A stretch of 64,000 nt of DNA from Scolanthus callimorphus (GCA_033964015.1 CM066915.1:4203575-4267574), one strand, 5' to 3'. Positions 11,640 through 23,639 are shown, numbered from the stretch's first letter. The notes: generated by a model from the sequence alone, not told the origin. Numbers and translations: made by a program.

Positions 11640-12790
11640 ATGTAGAAAATGTTCATTTCTTGACCATCGAAATGCCAGAATCATCACGCAGAAGTTGCAT
11701 TTTTTCCTAAAAAAATGACAGTAGGTCCATTGTAACTACATTATAATACAAACAGCAATCCAGTAAAAGTAAAATGATAATAATTAAAAAAAAGGAAAAA
11801 AAAAAGTACAGAACAGAATCCATCCATATCCCATGCTTACATGTGCGGGCAAAAAGGTTCACATCTGGCTGTTTGATTTTAGAATACGGTACAGTCGCAT
11901 TTCGAAGTATTTGTCGCAACAAAAGGTGAAGTGTGTTCACCCAGGTTGAAGGTCTTGCCAGGATCTTGTATGATCCTCCAAGATCTTGAAATATTGATAA
12001 AATTTTGATGAAAAAAAAAACTATCAAACGTTACAACAAAAAGTAAAAACAATAAATTTCCGTGAATCGTTTTTCCTTTTGTATTATTATTGTTTTAGAC
12101 TTCTATTGAAAGTCTAGTTATCAAATAAAAGAAACTAGAAAAGACAGCAATACCTGTGGCGTGCCGATGTGCGGGGGCTCCTGTTCGGAGTTAAGGGTCT
12201 GATGGTCACGTGACCCGCATTTGAACTTCGAGCGGTCACTCGAGCAAGCAAGTCGTTATTTAACGGAGGACGTGTGCCGTCGTTATGGAGAACTTTCGAC
12301 TAAGTTCAAGAGAATATAGATGCCATACAGTCGCGAAGGAATATGTAACAAACTTTAGCTGTTGAGGTGAGAATTTAAACAAAACGATCGCCCGCTTATT
12401 TAAGCGAAATATACATAATTACGTTAAACTGAGGGTAATTTCTACTACGAGAAGAATCGATTTATATTCAGGCAAGCAATTCAGCCTAATGCTTTCGGAA
12501 CTTTGTAGATAACTAAATAGCTCTACATTTCTTCATATCACAATCTTATAAACTTGTAAATTCCTAACATGTATTACCTTAATGTGTAAGATTCTCGCCA
12601 AACACCTAGAATCTTGTCCGTGCAAACAACGACACTCGGCTTCCTATTCGTTTGCCTTTGTATGGCTTCTCGTGTTTAGTGACTGTACCGGTAAAATACT
12701 TTACGGTCTGCTCAAGCTTATGTGTGTATGTTTTGTTTGAAACTGAAATATGTTTAGAAGGCTAGGAACTGTGGATTGATCAATCAAAAA
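11640..12790. other. Unassigned; contains a GC-rich CACGTG stretch
   Basis: No gene is supported. At about 12160-12370 a short GC-richer segment holds GGTCACGTGACC, an E-box palindrome, and later a donor-like GAGGTGAGAA at about 12366. That would be compatible with a promoter and non-coding first exon, but nothing downstream supports it. Confidence 0.2.
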
Positions 12791-12791
12791 T

Positions 12792-12906
12792 CCCGGAGTT
12801 TTGTAGTCGCGAGAGTCGCGAGCGCCATCTTGGATTTTTGGACGTGCGTCCTGGGCCGAGTGACAATCCAAAATGGCGCTCGCCAATACGAACTCCGAGC
12901 CGAGAT
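12792..12906. mobile_element. Degenerate relative of the GCGCCATCTTGG hairpin MITE
   Basis: The arm with GTAGTCGCGAG and GCGAGCGCCATCTTGGAT is followed after a short loop by its partial complement ATCCAAAATGGCGCTCG. It then ends in ACGAACTCCGAG. It shares these blocks and the GGGCCGAGTGACAAT core with the cleaner hairpin at 40016-40232. Confidence 0.65.
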
Positions 12907-12969
12907 TTTTTGCAATAAAAACCGCATCCAACGCCGCAGGCTTCACGGATCAAAATCGTAGCTTCTTTA

Positions 12970-14000
12970 TTGGCAACCACGAATCAGCCAATTTGTAGAG
13001 GATCTTTTGTATTTGTTGTTTATACGGTATTTATTTTTTTAGTTCCGAAGACGAACTCTGGGAAATTTTTAGTCTGTGTTTTGAATATAAGTCTTAGCTT
13101 ACAATCGTTTTTGGCCACCTTGATATAAGTTATACTTCATTGTTTAGTTGATATAAGCTTAATAGTGAATGAGTAATTCTTAATCATGGGCTTTGACTTT
13201 TCCTCTTTATTGTAGCTCTTAATGACTGAAAACTTTTTATTTTTATTTTTATTTTACTTCTCATAGTTCTCTCTTTGCTGTGTAATTGACTCCCATGAAC
13301 TAGCAATAGACCTCTAATAATGTCCCATTTTAGATCACGTGACATTCATTTGATTAGAGGGCAGAAATCTGCTTTTAATGAAGTTGGAGTATCGGTATTT
13401 AGTATAACCTCAACAATTACGATGAGACAAGCAAACCCTGCAAAAAAATAAGACATCATAGTGTGAAGCTATGCATAATTTTATAAATACCATATTTGCC
13501 TGACCCACATTTACGCTGCGTAAAAAATGTGGTATTTACCAAATTCTCTTTAATTTTTACAATATAATAATAATAATAATAACAATAATGATGTTTTTAC
13601 AATACAAAGGTACTGTATAATATACGATTATCAATTATTACATTTGTTTCTTACTTTTCTGGGCTCACGACCACTTCTTCTGATATGGTATGTTGCTGAA
13701 TAGGTTTCGCTTCTAGTTGGCAAGATGGTAAAATATGTTTGCATTTAGTTTTTGCTCCACACTATCTAGGTTTATGTTATTTCTCTCCGATCAAATTCAG
13801 ATGCTACCATCTACAGCAATGCAATTTTTGTTTTATATTTTTACATAATTGTATTAAATAAGTGTGATTACAAATATTGTTGTATTTTTATAGAAGTCTT
13901 CTCACCTTTGTGCATCGCGGCAGCAGTGCCTTCGCAATGTTAATATGTAGAGCTTACTTATATTGCTATTATGATTTCATTCATTAGATCTTGCGGCCGC
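12970..14000. other. Unassigned AT-rich sequence with short AAT microsatellite
   Basis: No ORF or repeat stands out except an ATAATAATAATAATAA microsatellite near 13561-13590. Intronic or intergenic sequence is the simplest reading. Confidence 0.4.
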
Positions 14001-14004
14001 CTCT

Positions 14005-14300
14005 GCATATATGCAACATATGTGCATTCTCTCACAGCAGCTAAAATAGCAGCTTCTATATATGCCACATATATGCTGTGCATATACTTCACCTATATGA
14101 TTTGAAATTTATATGTCACGTATATGTCACTGCATATATGCAAACTATATGTAAACACTGCCAAATTCTAATAGGTGACATATATGTGACAAATATGTTG
14201 CATATATGTAAATGCATATATGTTGCATAGATGCCACATATATTCTACTATAGAACGTACATATAGGTTGCATATGTATGCAACATATATGTTCGTTTGG
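14005..14300. repeat. CATATATG-rich repeat island, copy 2
   Basis: More than fifteen CATATATG or ACATATATGT words in about 300 bases, in both orientations, as at 11440-11630. The overlapping minus-strand ORFs rich in Ile, Tyr, Met and His are by-products of this repeat and not genes. Confidence 0.6.
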
Positions 14301-14983
14301 TAAGGGTCTCTGACCATTTTCCTTGAAATATTTTTGAAAACAACTAACAGCGGTGGATCTGGATCTAAAATCGATGCAATGTCCCAATAAAATCGAAGAC
14401 AATAGAGAGAAAGACAAAACAGTAGTGTTTGGAAGTGCTCACAAACATTCCACACTGGTCTTGACCCAAATCTGGATAAAATAATTATGTGCTGACTAAA
14501 CGATAGCACATGAAACACAATAGTGGAGAATTAAAAGAGATCAACTGGCCACGTAATTATTCTGACAAGATCTGAGTCTGGGATGTTTGCTTGAGCACGC
14601 AGACGCCTCTTTTGGTGAGTGCAAAGTTGTATTGGTTTTATAGTTTGTTAACAGGGTCATAGCAATGTAAACATTATGGAGCCAGTTGGCATTGGGGAAC
14701 GTAGATAGCAAAATGGTACCAAATTGAACCACGTTTTTGGAAAAAAAAAACAAGCCATAGCTTTAACCAAATATTTGAACATCATTAGCATTTGGTGCAT
14801 TAAAATTCAGAGCCTTGGAGAATTACATTACTGAGAGGGGTATGGGCAGCCAGCAGGCTGGAAAGATTATTATTTTGAAAAGCTTGGACAATTCCAGTAA
14901 GCATATGTACCCTAGGGCGACGGACAGCATTAAATTCTGAATGGGAGGGAGTTTTTTCAAGCCCGGAATTTCTGCCTGCATTG

Positions 14984-15021
<38 letters not shown>

Positions 15022-16600
15022 GAAGCTGGAAGCTATGTTAACCTCTCAGGAATTCTATATGCATGGGGGGTAAGCCACTTCGGAAATTCTGGATCCATTG
15101 TGGGAGGGGGTTAAAGCTAGTGCTGCCGCCTGTGTTTGTTAGCACCCCCGGCCTCGTCTCATGGCAGGGTAGGATGTGGTGACATCCATTTTAGGGCCTT
15201 CACTGATTGCCTTGCTTTGAACGTTGGTGCATTCAAAGAGGATTTCTCTCAATGGCCTCTGTTCAAATCTGCGTCTCCTTCATCAGTGTGTTGCGCATGT
15301 GTCAATGGCTGTCTCCAGAGCCTCGCTTGCGAGGTGACAATCTGGGGAGCTCTGGGTGAGAGAATGATGTATTATAAAAATAAAATCAATATTTAACTTT
15401 GTTTCACAGTATTAATTTCAACAAAGTTGGTTTCCAAGTTGACCTTACCCAATGCTTTACATGATAACACTGTTTGAGATTAGTACGATTTTGGTTAGCT
15501 AGATCAGAAAACCTAAGACTTTCTTACAGCATTTCTAGTTATTAGCTACATCATAGAGAGAACCCCTTGCTGCTATTACCAAAGACTTCTATGACATGGC
15601 CAGGAATTAAATGATCTCTTCAATTTGTTCCAGAACTGTCACATTATCAGACAAACTAGGCATGTAGCATTGGCCACTGTATTCATGTTGTTCACACAAA
15701 TTAGCATTTCAGTCCTACTAAAAGGTGTGACTGTACAGGGCCGATCCGGATTTTTTTAGACGGAGGGTTCCAGCACTAAGTTGGACTGGTTATATGGACT
15801 GTTATAATCCGTACTGAGTTCAAGCCTTTTAATAACCAGAGTTCATCGAATCTATAACTCTCGAAGGGGCGGGCGGGGGGACAACCCCTCCCCTAGAGTG
15901 TGACAGCTTGATGCCCTTCCTAACACCAACCAAGAAACACAGCTTCTATGGGGCTTCAGCATGTCTCCTTAATTAAAATGTGATTATAATCACCATATAC
16001 AGTTCAAGTCATCATTGAGAATATGCACAGCCCATCAAAAGAATTCAGTGTATACGGGTAAATGTAAAATGAATAAGAGGGAGGGGTGCAGGACGGCTCA
16101 CTCGTCTTATTGCCCTTACCATTTCCACAAACCTGCTAGATTACTATCTTTATAATTTTTCGATTTTCGAACAATGTTCAACTGAAAGCGCGTAATTCTC
16201 GCGATCTAGCTAGCGGCCAATGACACTCACCTGATTTTTAAGCCGCTAAAGGCATGTACTAACTGCGGCGGGCAATCATATTTTCAAGAAAATGTCGAGA
16301 ACAAAGATATGGTCAAGTATATCTAACAGTATGACGAATAATTCGCAATTCTGCAAACCTTGTCAGAACAGGTATTCGAACGCGATGCGATAAATACTGA
16401 AGCAAAAACAATGCTGATCGCTGTAATTACTTTCGCACAGTGAAGTTGAATACTCGACTTACATGGTTTCGGGATATGAAGCTGAACTTCCCACTAGAAA
16501 AACATGAGGAAAAATACGGCCAAAATCAGACCGTCATGAGCTTCTAATTTGTGTCTGGTCTATCTCTGCTGTGATCCCTGCATACGTAATGAGTTCTTTG
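14301..16600. other. Unassigned sequence with a 35-base G run
   Basis: A homopolymer of 35 G occupies 14985-15019, followed by G-rich words such as GGAATTCTGGA. A segment at 16331-16380 matches the sequence just outside the large element at 8957-8999 in inverted orientation, so both belong to some older repeat. No gene is supported. The 86-codon ORF at 15136-15396 has no recognisable motif. Confidence 0.4.
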
Positions 16601-16649
16601 TTCTTCAAAGGTCGGATCTGCGCATGCACCAACTAACTTCCTCATTAAA

Positions 16650-17870
16650 AATTCCATAACACCTGTGGATATATGTATTTAGAAACAACACTTAACGTCT
16701 TTTAAAAGTCTAGAAACTTAGAGGGAGAAAGAGGAAAGGAAGGAGAAGAAGGGAGAAAGAGGAACGCTACTTCCAGAGATAGAAGTGCTTTATCGAATTA
16801 TTAGTCAAATGACCACAGAGAAACGATATGTGGCTAGACTATTTTGAAATTGGGCCTCTAGAATGTGTTTATATTTGCAAATAACTTGAGAGGTGGGGCC
16901 ACGCCCCAATGGGTACTTCCAGATTTACAACCATGGAGTTTATATTATCTAAAAAATATATTTTTAGAAACAACGCTTAAAGTCTCTCAAAAGTCTTGAG
17001 ACTTAGGCAAAGCAAAGTACATCCGGTCGATATACACCTAGAGCCACGCCTTTGATGGATACTTGCAGAGATAATAGTGCTGATCTAAACTGACCACTGA
17101 GAACTATGTCAGGCCGGTCTATTTTGAAATTGAATCTTGAGAGAGGAAACACTCCACAAAATTGAACGTCTAGTTTTTTTAGCCGTACTACATATACACA
17201 CTACAATGTCAATGAAAACTCTAACAAACCTTTGACAGTCCCACCTCACTAAAAACAAACATAAATATTAAAATAAAATAAAAAAGAAACTGAAACAGAG
17301 GCTCCCATTTTCTTCATTATACCCCCGTAGTAGCGATTTCCTTCCTTCGCTATATGTTTTTGCTTCGTATGTTTTCCTTGCTTCATTGAACAGGAGTTTC
17401 ACTGATAGAAAAAATCATGTTTTGCAGAGAATATGAAAATTGCTTATAAAATTATATAATTTAATAGCAGCTGACCGTCAAGTGTCAAAATACCCAAAAT
17501 AACTCATTTTAGATCAGGGTAGCTGTTAAATCGCACTTAGACAAGAAAAAAGTTGAAACTTTGTCCAAAAATTTTTAAAAAATGAGCAGTATAAAAAGTG
17601 TTCATAGATCTCAGTTTACAAGTGGCATCAGTGACAAAGCGGAGTGTCACAAATTAAAAATCTAAAAAGCACGTCATTAGTGTACAATATTCGGTCAACG
17701 CTGACGGGGATCATCGAAAGGACATACAGAAGAGTATTAAAACTGGCCAATGAAACTGTATGTGGCCATACTATTGAAATTGGTATAAAGAATACATTTT
17801 GTGTTCCACGTAATTAGAGACTTCGAGCCACGCCCGACAATGGGTAATAAGCTTAGTATTTATGAATCGT
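16650..17870 (-). repeat. Array of about 300-bp units, minus orientation
   Basis: Units carry AGAAACAACACTTAACGTC, AAAAGTCTAGAAACTTA, GTGGGGCCACGCC and a GGGTACTTCCAGA block. The same words occur inverted at 18830-19770. About three to four degenerate units are present. Together with the right array they form a long imperfect inverted repeat around a spacer of about 960 bases. Confidence 0.6.
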
Positions 17871-18829
17871 CCCTTATCAGGTAGCAGGCCTTAGCTAGGG
17901 AATAAACAGACATCCTTTTTCACTCAGCACAATCCAACACTGAAGAGAAGTGGTTAATACTCGAGACACCATGTTTGACCTGACTTGGTACTATAACTTG
18001 CTTTTTTGAAACTATGTAGTCTCAAATCAACGAGCTCGGGTTACACACAGTTCTCGTTGGCGGAAACATCTGATAGTTTCTTAATGTCGAGACATGTCAA
18101 GAAACATCGGATATTGTTTCAGCAGGGAGTGCAAAGGAGAGTCTCAATCATTGAATCAGCATCGACTTTCTCGCCAAAAGAAGAAAGGGAGTAAAGAAAA
18201 ATACTACTGTTCGGGACCCATCATCAACCCCATAGCCATCGCGCGCCCCGTTTTCTTTTCCTTTTCAAATTGATATTGTTTTTCGGCTGCTTTGATTGAC
18301 TAATAGCCCGAAGAGGCTGTCGGTTGATGATGAGCCTTTACGGTTATTCAGGGTATTTTTAGTTTGTCCTTCCCGAGACGAATTTCGCTATTAAAAGTTT
18401 TGTCACATTCTCTCTCGCTATCAGTTGTTTATATTCCTCAGGTACGAAAGTCCTTAAAGTGGTCATGTACCAGATTTCTATGCTATGTACATTGGATAGA
18501 ACCTCCAAACTAGCTGTGATGTCCTTGTTACATGCACTTATCGGGAAGTTCCCTCGCAGATCTTCCCAAAACAGTTTTTCCTTCAATAGCGTGATAAAGC
18601 CCATTCTTTTGCTTCTGGACAGGAATACTGTCTGAAGGGGTCTGATTTTGACGCAATATTTCACCGTTTCAACTCCAACTCTTAACTAAAAGGGAATGGT
18701 CCTGTGTGTATAATGGTTGATTTTAGTTTCTTTTATTACCGTCCTAAATTTGAGTATGTCAGTTCTGTTGTTAAAAAAGATGATTCAAGATGATAAATTC
18801 CATGCCTGCAAAACTAGAAACATTTATTT
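17871..18829. other. Spacer between inverted arrays
   Basis: No clear gene. A short inverted pair, CATCATCAACC near 18221 and GGTTGATGATG near 18323, encloses about 110 bases. The minus-strand ORF at 18359-18664 (101 codons) lacks a recognisable domain and I do not call it a gene. Confidence 0.35.
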
Positions 18830-19770
18830 TAAGGTGTTGCTCCACCTCTCGAGCTAAATGGAACGCTAAACACATCTATGTGGCAAAATTTCAACAACAC
18901 CGACCACACGCAGTTTCTCAGTGGCCATTTTGGTAATAATTGTATTCAGTACTATGGTATCTGTAAATACAAATCAAGGCGTGGCTGTGTGCGTATAATG
19001 GCTGATTGTACTTTCCCCTTGTCACTGTTTAAGTTTCATGACTTTTGAAAAACGTTGAGAGTTGTTTCTAAAAGATCTGAAAATGAAATTCCATGGCTGA
19101 AAAGCTAGAAGATCAATTTTGGGTGTGGCTCCACCTTTGAAGGCACTTGCAGTGGTGAATACATCCTATGTACCAAATTTCAAAATAGTCTTGCACATAC
19201 AGTTTATATGTGGTCGTTTTATATAAAATTGTATCCGGCACTATTATCTCTGCAAGTATGCATCAAAGAGCGTGGCCCTTGTGCATATTGACCGAATGTC
19301 CATTGCTTTATCATGGTCTTAAGTTTCCAGACTTTTGAGAGACGTTCAGTGTTGTTTCTAGAAATACATATTCCAAATATTTAAATTCCATTGTTGCAAA
19401 GCTGGAAGTATCCATTTTAGGACGTGGCTCCACATCTTATGTTTCTTGCATTGCTTAAGACATTCTTTTGCCAAGTTTCAAATCATCTAGCCTCAAACAG
19501 TTTCGCTGTGGTAATTTTACGTATAATTGGATAAAGCACTACTATCTCTGGAAGTATCCATCAAAGGGCGGGGTTTCTGTATGTGTGATGATTGACCGTC
19601 CCTTGCTTAATCACTGTCCTAAGTTTCACGGCTTTTGGTAAAAGTTAACTATTGTTTTAAAAATTATTTACGATAATTAGTTCCATGGCTATGAAACTGG
19701 AAGTATCCATTTTGGGGCGTGGTTCCACTTCTAGAAATGTTCAGCTTATGAAACTCTATCAGTCTGCCCA
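18830..19770 (+). repeat. Array of about 300-bp units, plus orientation
   Basis: GTGGCTCCAC recurs at about 18841, 19126, 19424 and (as GTGGTTCCAC) 19722, giving units of 285-298 bases. Each unit also has AAGTTTC..GACTTTTG, TTGTTTCTA and TATCTCTG.AAGTAT.CATCAA. The units are diverged, so the array is old. Confidence 0.7.
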
Positions 19771-20422
19771 ATCTCAAGCTGTTTCCCTAATTTGCACATT
19801 CTGCACCATTTTCCTGTACTATTATGGGAAAACTGAGAAACTTAGAAGAACGAAGTTCGCGCGTTAAACAAAAATGTGTAAATGTTTTGTAAAATCACTT
19901 GAGATTATAGTAGGGTGAGGTTTGTCTGTGATTCTGTTTTGGTATTATTGGCTCCCATTACGCATCGTGGCCTATAACAGGAAGTTGTGACAGATATCTT
20001 ATAGACGCTTTTAATAAGTCCCACGATGCCGGTTTTCCGCGAATGATGTCATAATTGTTATTTTCAATTTCTGGTCTATTGACACATTTCAAAATAATAA
20101 ATGTATGACTGCACTTATTAAAAGGGTCTATAAAACGAGGATATTATCATTTTTTTTTTCAAATATTTTTATTAGGCAATCAGGTTTATACACAAATACA
20201 TATAAAAAAACATATATAACAGCGTCCTACTCCTATCTACTCACAATATTATACATCGACTATATTCTTACAAACATTTTTCCTTATTACTATGTTTTTT
20301 TTACAATTGATATATTAGAGGCTGACACATTACATAACAAAAATTAAAGGAAAAAAAAACTAAAGAAAAGAACGTGAAAATATATAGGAGGAAGGCTGCA
20401 GTTCATACATCAGGGGAGTGAG

Positions 20423-20521
20423 TCATTCTACCATACTTCTTAAGGGTCCCCATTTGTTAAAATGAAAAGTTAATTTATTTTTGTCTTTTGCTACTTGTAA
20501 TTCATTTGGTGCGTGCTTTTT
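20423..20521 (-). pseudogene. C-terminal end of the L1/Tx1-like LINE ORF, beyond the insertion
   Basis: On the minus strand the frame reads KKHAPNELQVAKDKNKLTF, then HFNKWGPLRSMVE and a stop. The KW.PL ending fits the C terminus of L1/Tx1-type proteins. It is separated from the rest of the ORF by the Helitron-like insertion at 20522-23619. Confidence 0.6.
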
Positions 20522-20785
20522 AGCGGAGCTCCTGCGCGGGCCGAAGGCCCGCGCAAGCGGAGCACAATACCTAAGAAAAAAACGTCTCGCATACTATGGA
20601 GTTGATTTTCAAACGTCACGGCTTTCTTGCTCATTTTGCTTACGTTATTGACGGCGCCAAGTCAAATGATTAGGGCGTTGAAATGGTATCGCCCAAAATT
20701 AATGTGTCCAAGTTTGGTTGCCATAGGTGTTTCCCTTCTTGAGATATGAATTTTTTGTTTCTTCCTGGTATTAAAGGTATAGCGT

Positions 20786-20862
20786 ACGTCCGTCCGTCCG
20801 TCCGTCCGTCCGTCCTCCGTCCGTCCGTCCGTCCGTCCGTCCGTCCGTCCGTCCGTCCGTCC
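20786..20862. repeat. CCGT microsatellite
   Basis: About eighteen CCGT units, interrupted once by TCCT. The counterpart in the inner copy (22020-22042) has only about five units in inverted orientation. The ORF across it (PSVRPSV repeats) is an artefact of the repeat. Confidence 0.9.
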
Positions 20863-20909
20863 GCCGTACGCGGAAACTCATGGGAACCCTGTGGTATACT
20901 AAGAAAATT

Positions 20910-22311
20910 AATATATAGATTTAGCCACTGGCTAAAAGCGGGGCTCCCGGTTACAATTTTTTTAACAAGACAAAAAGGTTGCCATTGTACGTGAATAGAT
21001 AGCCTTGCACCGTTTATACCACGTTACTAAGCACTTGTTCACCCAGTGTGTTATCTAGGTTCATCCCTTCAACGATGTAAACCTTTTCACGTTTGATGAC
21101 GTCATCAATTAAGTCATACCACGTAACCATGCAGTTACACCCACCTTGCCACTTAGATAACTTCACCCAAGTTTGGTTGTCTGAGGTTCATCCATCTTGA
21201 GATATATCACTTTTCTCCTATGATGACGTCATCAATGACGTCATACCACGTGACCATGCAGTTGCACCCTCCTTGCCACTTAGATAACTTCATCCAAGTT
21301 TGGTTGTCTGAGGTTCATCCCTTCTTGAGATATATCATTTTTCTCCTATGATGACGTCATCAATGACGTCATACCACGTGACCATGCAGTTGCACCCCCC
21401 TTGCCACTTAGATACCTTCACCCCAGTTTGGTTGTCTGAGGTTCATCCCTTTCTTGAGATATATCATTTTTCTCTATGATGACGTCATCGATGACGTCAT
21501 ACCACGTGACCATGCAGTTGCACCCCCCTTGCCACTTAGATAACTTCATCCAAGTTTGGTTGTCTGAGGTTCATCCCTTCTTGAGATATATCATTTTTCT
21601 CCTATGATGACGTCATCAATGACGTCATACCACGTGACCATGCAGTTGCACCCCCCTTGCCACTTAGATACCTTCACCCAAGTTTGGTTGTCTGAGTTCA
21701 TCCCTTCTTGAGATATATCATTTTCTCCTATGAGGACGTCATCAATGACGTCATACCCACGTGACCATGCAGTTGCACCCCCCTTGCCACTTAGATACCT
21801 TCACCCAAGTTTGGTTGTCTGAGGTTCATCCCTTCTTGAGATATATCATTTTTCTCCTATGATGACGTCATCGATGACGTCATACCACGTGACCATGCAG
21901 TTGCACCCCCCTTGCCACTTAGATAACTTCATCCAAGTTTGTTGTGTCTAAGGTCCATCCCTTCCGAGATTTTTTAATTTTCTTAGTATACCACAGGGTC
22001 CCATGAGTTTCCGCGTACGGCGGACGGACGGACGGACGGACGTACGCTATACCTTTAATACCAGAAAGAAACAAAAAATTCATATCTCAAGAAGGGAACA
22101 ACCTATGGCAACCAAACTTAGACACATTAATCTTTTGGGCGATACCATTTCAACGCTCTAATCATTTGACTTGGCGCCGTCAATAACGTAAGCAAAATGA
22201 GCAAGAAAGCCCGTGACGTTTGAAAATCAACTCCATAGTTAGTGCGAGACGTTATTTTCTTAGGTATGGTGCTCCGCTTGCGCGGCCTTCGGCCCGCGCA
22301 GGAGCTCCGCT
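20910..22311 (-). mobile_element. Helitron-like element, inner copy inserted into the outer one
   Basis: This is a complete 1.4-kb copy in opposite orientation to the outer copy. The outer copy's disrupted sequence (GAAAATT, then AAAAAATCTCGG) is intact inside the inner copy near 21966-21988. That gives an empty-site comparison: insertion occurred within TT/AA with nothing duplicated, or with TA duplicated. The ends are AATATATAGATTTAGCC and GGAGCTCCGCT. Confidence 0.7.
21060..21975 (+). repeat. 128-bp satellite with paired CRE sites, array 1 (about 7 units)
   Basis: CCACGTGACCATGCAG recurs at 21246, 21374, 21502 and 21630, exactly 128 bases apart. Each unit contains ATGACGTCATC(A/G)ATGACGTCAT (two TGACGTCA palindromes), CCACGTGACC (an E-box), TGCACCCCCCTTGCCACTTA and AAGTTTGGTTGTCTGAGG. 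Units are over 90% alike by eye. Confidence 0.9.
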
Positions 22312-22315
22312 AAAA

Positions 22316-23470
22316 AATCTCGGAAGGGATTAACCTCAGACAACCAAACTTGGGTGAAGTTATCTAAGTGGCAAGGGGGGTGCAACTGCATGTTCATGTG
22401 GTATGACGTCATCGATGACGTCATCATAGGAGAAAAATGATATATCTCAAGAAGGATGAACCTCAGACAACCAAACTTGGGTGAAGTTATGTAAGTGGCA
22501 AGGGGGGTGCAACTGCATGGTCACGTGGTATGACGTCATTGATGACGTCATCATGGAGAAAATGATATATCTCAAGAGGGATGAACCTCAGACAACCAAA
22601 CTGGATGAAGTTATCTAAGTGGCAAGGAGGGTGCAACTGCATGGTCACGTGGTATGACGTCATTGATGACGTCATCATAGGAGAAAATGATATATCTCAA
22701 GAAGGGATGAACCTCAGACAACCAAACTTGGATGAAGTTATCTAAGTGGCAAGGAGGGTGCACTGCATGGTCACGTGGTATGACGTCATTGATGACGTCA
22801 TCATAGGAGAAAAATGATATATCTCAGAAGGGATGACCTCAGACAACAAACTTGGGTGAAGTTATCTAAGTGGCAAGGGGGGTGCAACTGCGTGGTCACG
22901 TGGTATGACGTCATTGATGACGTCATCATAGGAGAAAAATGATATATCTCAAGAAGGGATGAACCTCAGACAACCAAACTTGGGTGGAGTTATCTAAGTG
23001 GCAAGGGGGTGCAACTGCATGGTCACGTGGTATGACGTCATTGATGACGTCATCATCGAGAAAAATGATATATCTCAGAAGGGATGAGCCTCAGACAACC
23101 AAACTTGGGTGAAGTTATCTAAGTGGCAAGGAGGGTGTAACTGCATGGTCACGTGGTATGACCTCATTGATGACGTCATCATAGGAGAAAAATGATATAC
23201 CTCAAGAAGGGGTGAACCTCAGACAACCAAACTGGGTGAAGTTATCTAAGTGGCAAGGGGTGCAACAGCATGGTCGAGAGGTATGACGTCATTGATGACG
23301 TCATCATAGGAGAAAATGATATATCTCAAGAAGGGATGAACTTCAGACAACCAAACTTGGGTGAAGTTATCTAAGTGGCAAGGTGGGTGTAACTGGATGG
23401 TTACGTGGTATGACTAATTGATGACGTCATCAAACGTAAAAAGGTTTACATCGTTGGAAGGGATGAACCT
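22316..23470 (-). repeat. 128-bp satellite with paired CRE sites, array 2 (about 9 units)
   Basis: The same unit as array 1 in opposite orientation, with about nine copies between 22380 and 23440. Most keep both TGACGTCA palindromes and the CACGTGG E-box. Small deletions of one or a few bases are scattered through the units. Confidence 0.9.
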
Positions 23471-23639
23471 TAGATAACCACACTGGGTGAACAAGTGCTT
23501 AGTAACGTGGTATAACGGTGCAAGGCTATCTATTCACGTACAATGGCAACCTTTTTGTCTTGTTAAAAAAAATTGTAACCGGGAGCTCCGCTTTTAGCCA
23601 GTGGCTAAATCTATATATTATTTTAATGATTGTTTTTTC

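Larger units (their letters stand above)
20522..23619 (+). mobile_element. Helitron-like non-autonomous element, outer copy
   Basis: In its own orientation the element starts AGCGGAGCTCC followed by a GC-rich hairpin (GCGCGGGCCGAAGGCCCGCGC). It carries a CCGT microsatellite, 128-bp satellite units, the inverted subterminal copy GGGAGCTCCGC, a TTTAGCCAGTGGCTAAA hairpin and the end ATCTATATATT. There are no terminal inverted repeats. Subterminal inverted repeats, a central tandem array and a hairpin next to the 3' end match the layout of Helentron-type non-autonomous elements. It is interrupted at 20910-22311 by a second copy. Target duplication is either absent or just TA. Confidence 0.6.

Noticed and set aside
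12160..12370. Possible promoter and non-coding first exon around the CACGTG palindrome
   Set aside because: Only a GC rise, one E-box and one donor-like site; no transcript start motif or downstream coding exon supports it.
14145..14518. Two overlapping minus-strand ORFs of 90 and 116 codons
   Set aside because: They run through the CATATATG repeat island and owe their Ile/Tyr/His/Met-rich sequence to the repeat.
15136..15396. 86-codon ORF with an in-frame possible exon (acceptor TTTTAG at 15191, donor GTGAGA at 15356)
   Set aside because: The frame is open and GC-richer than the flanks, but the acceptor lacks a pyrimidine tract, the peptide has no recognisable motif and it cannot be joined to the exon at 9923.
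18359..18664. 101-codon minus-strand ORF
   Set aside because: No domain or motif, average composition and no second copy; openness at this length is expected by chance.
20746..20994. ORF with PSVRPSV repeats
   Set aside because: Translation of the CCGT microsatellite.
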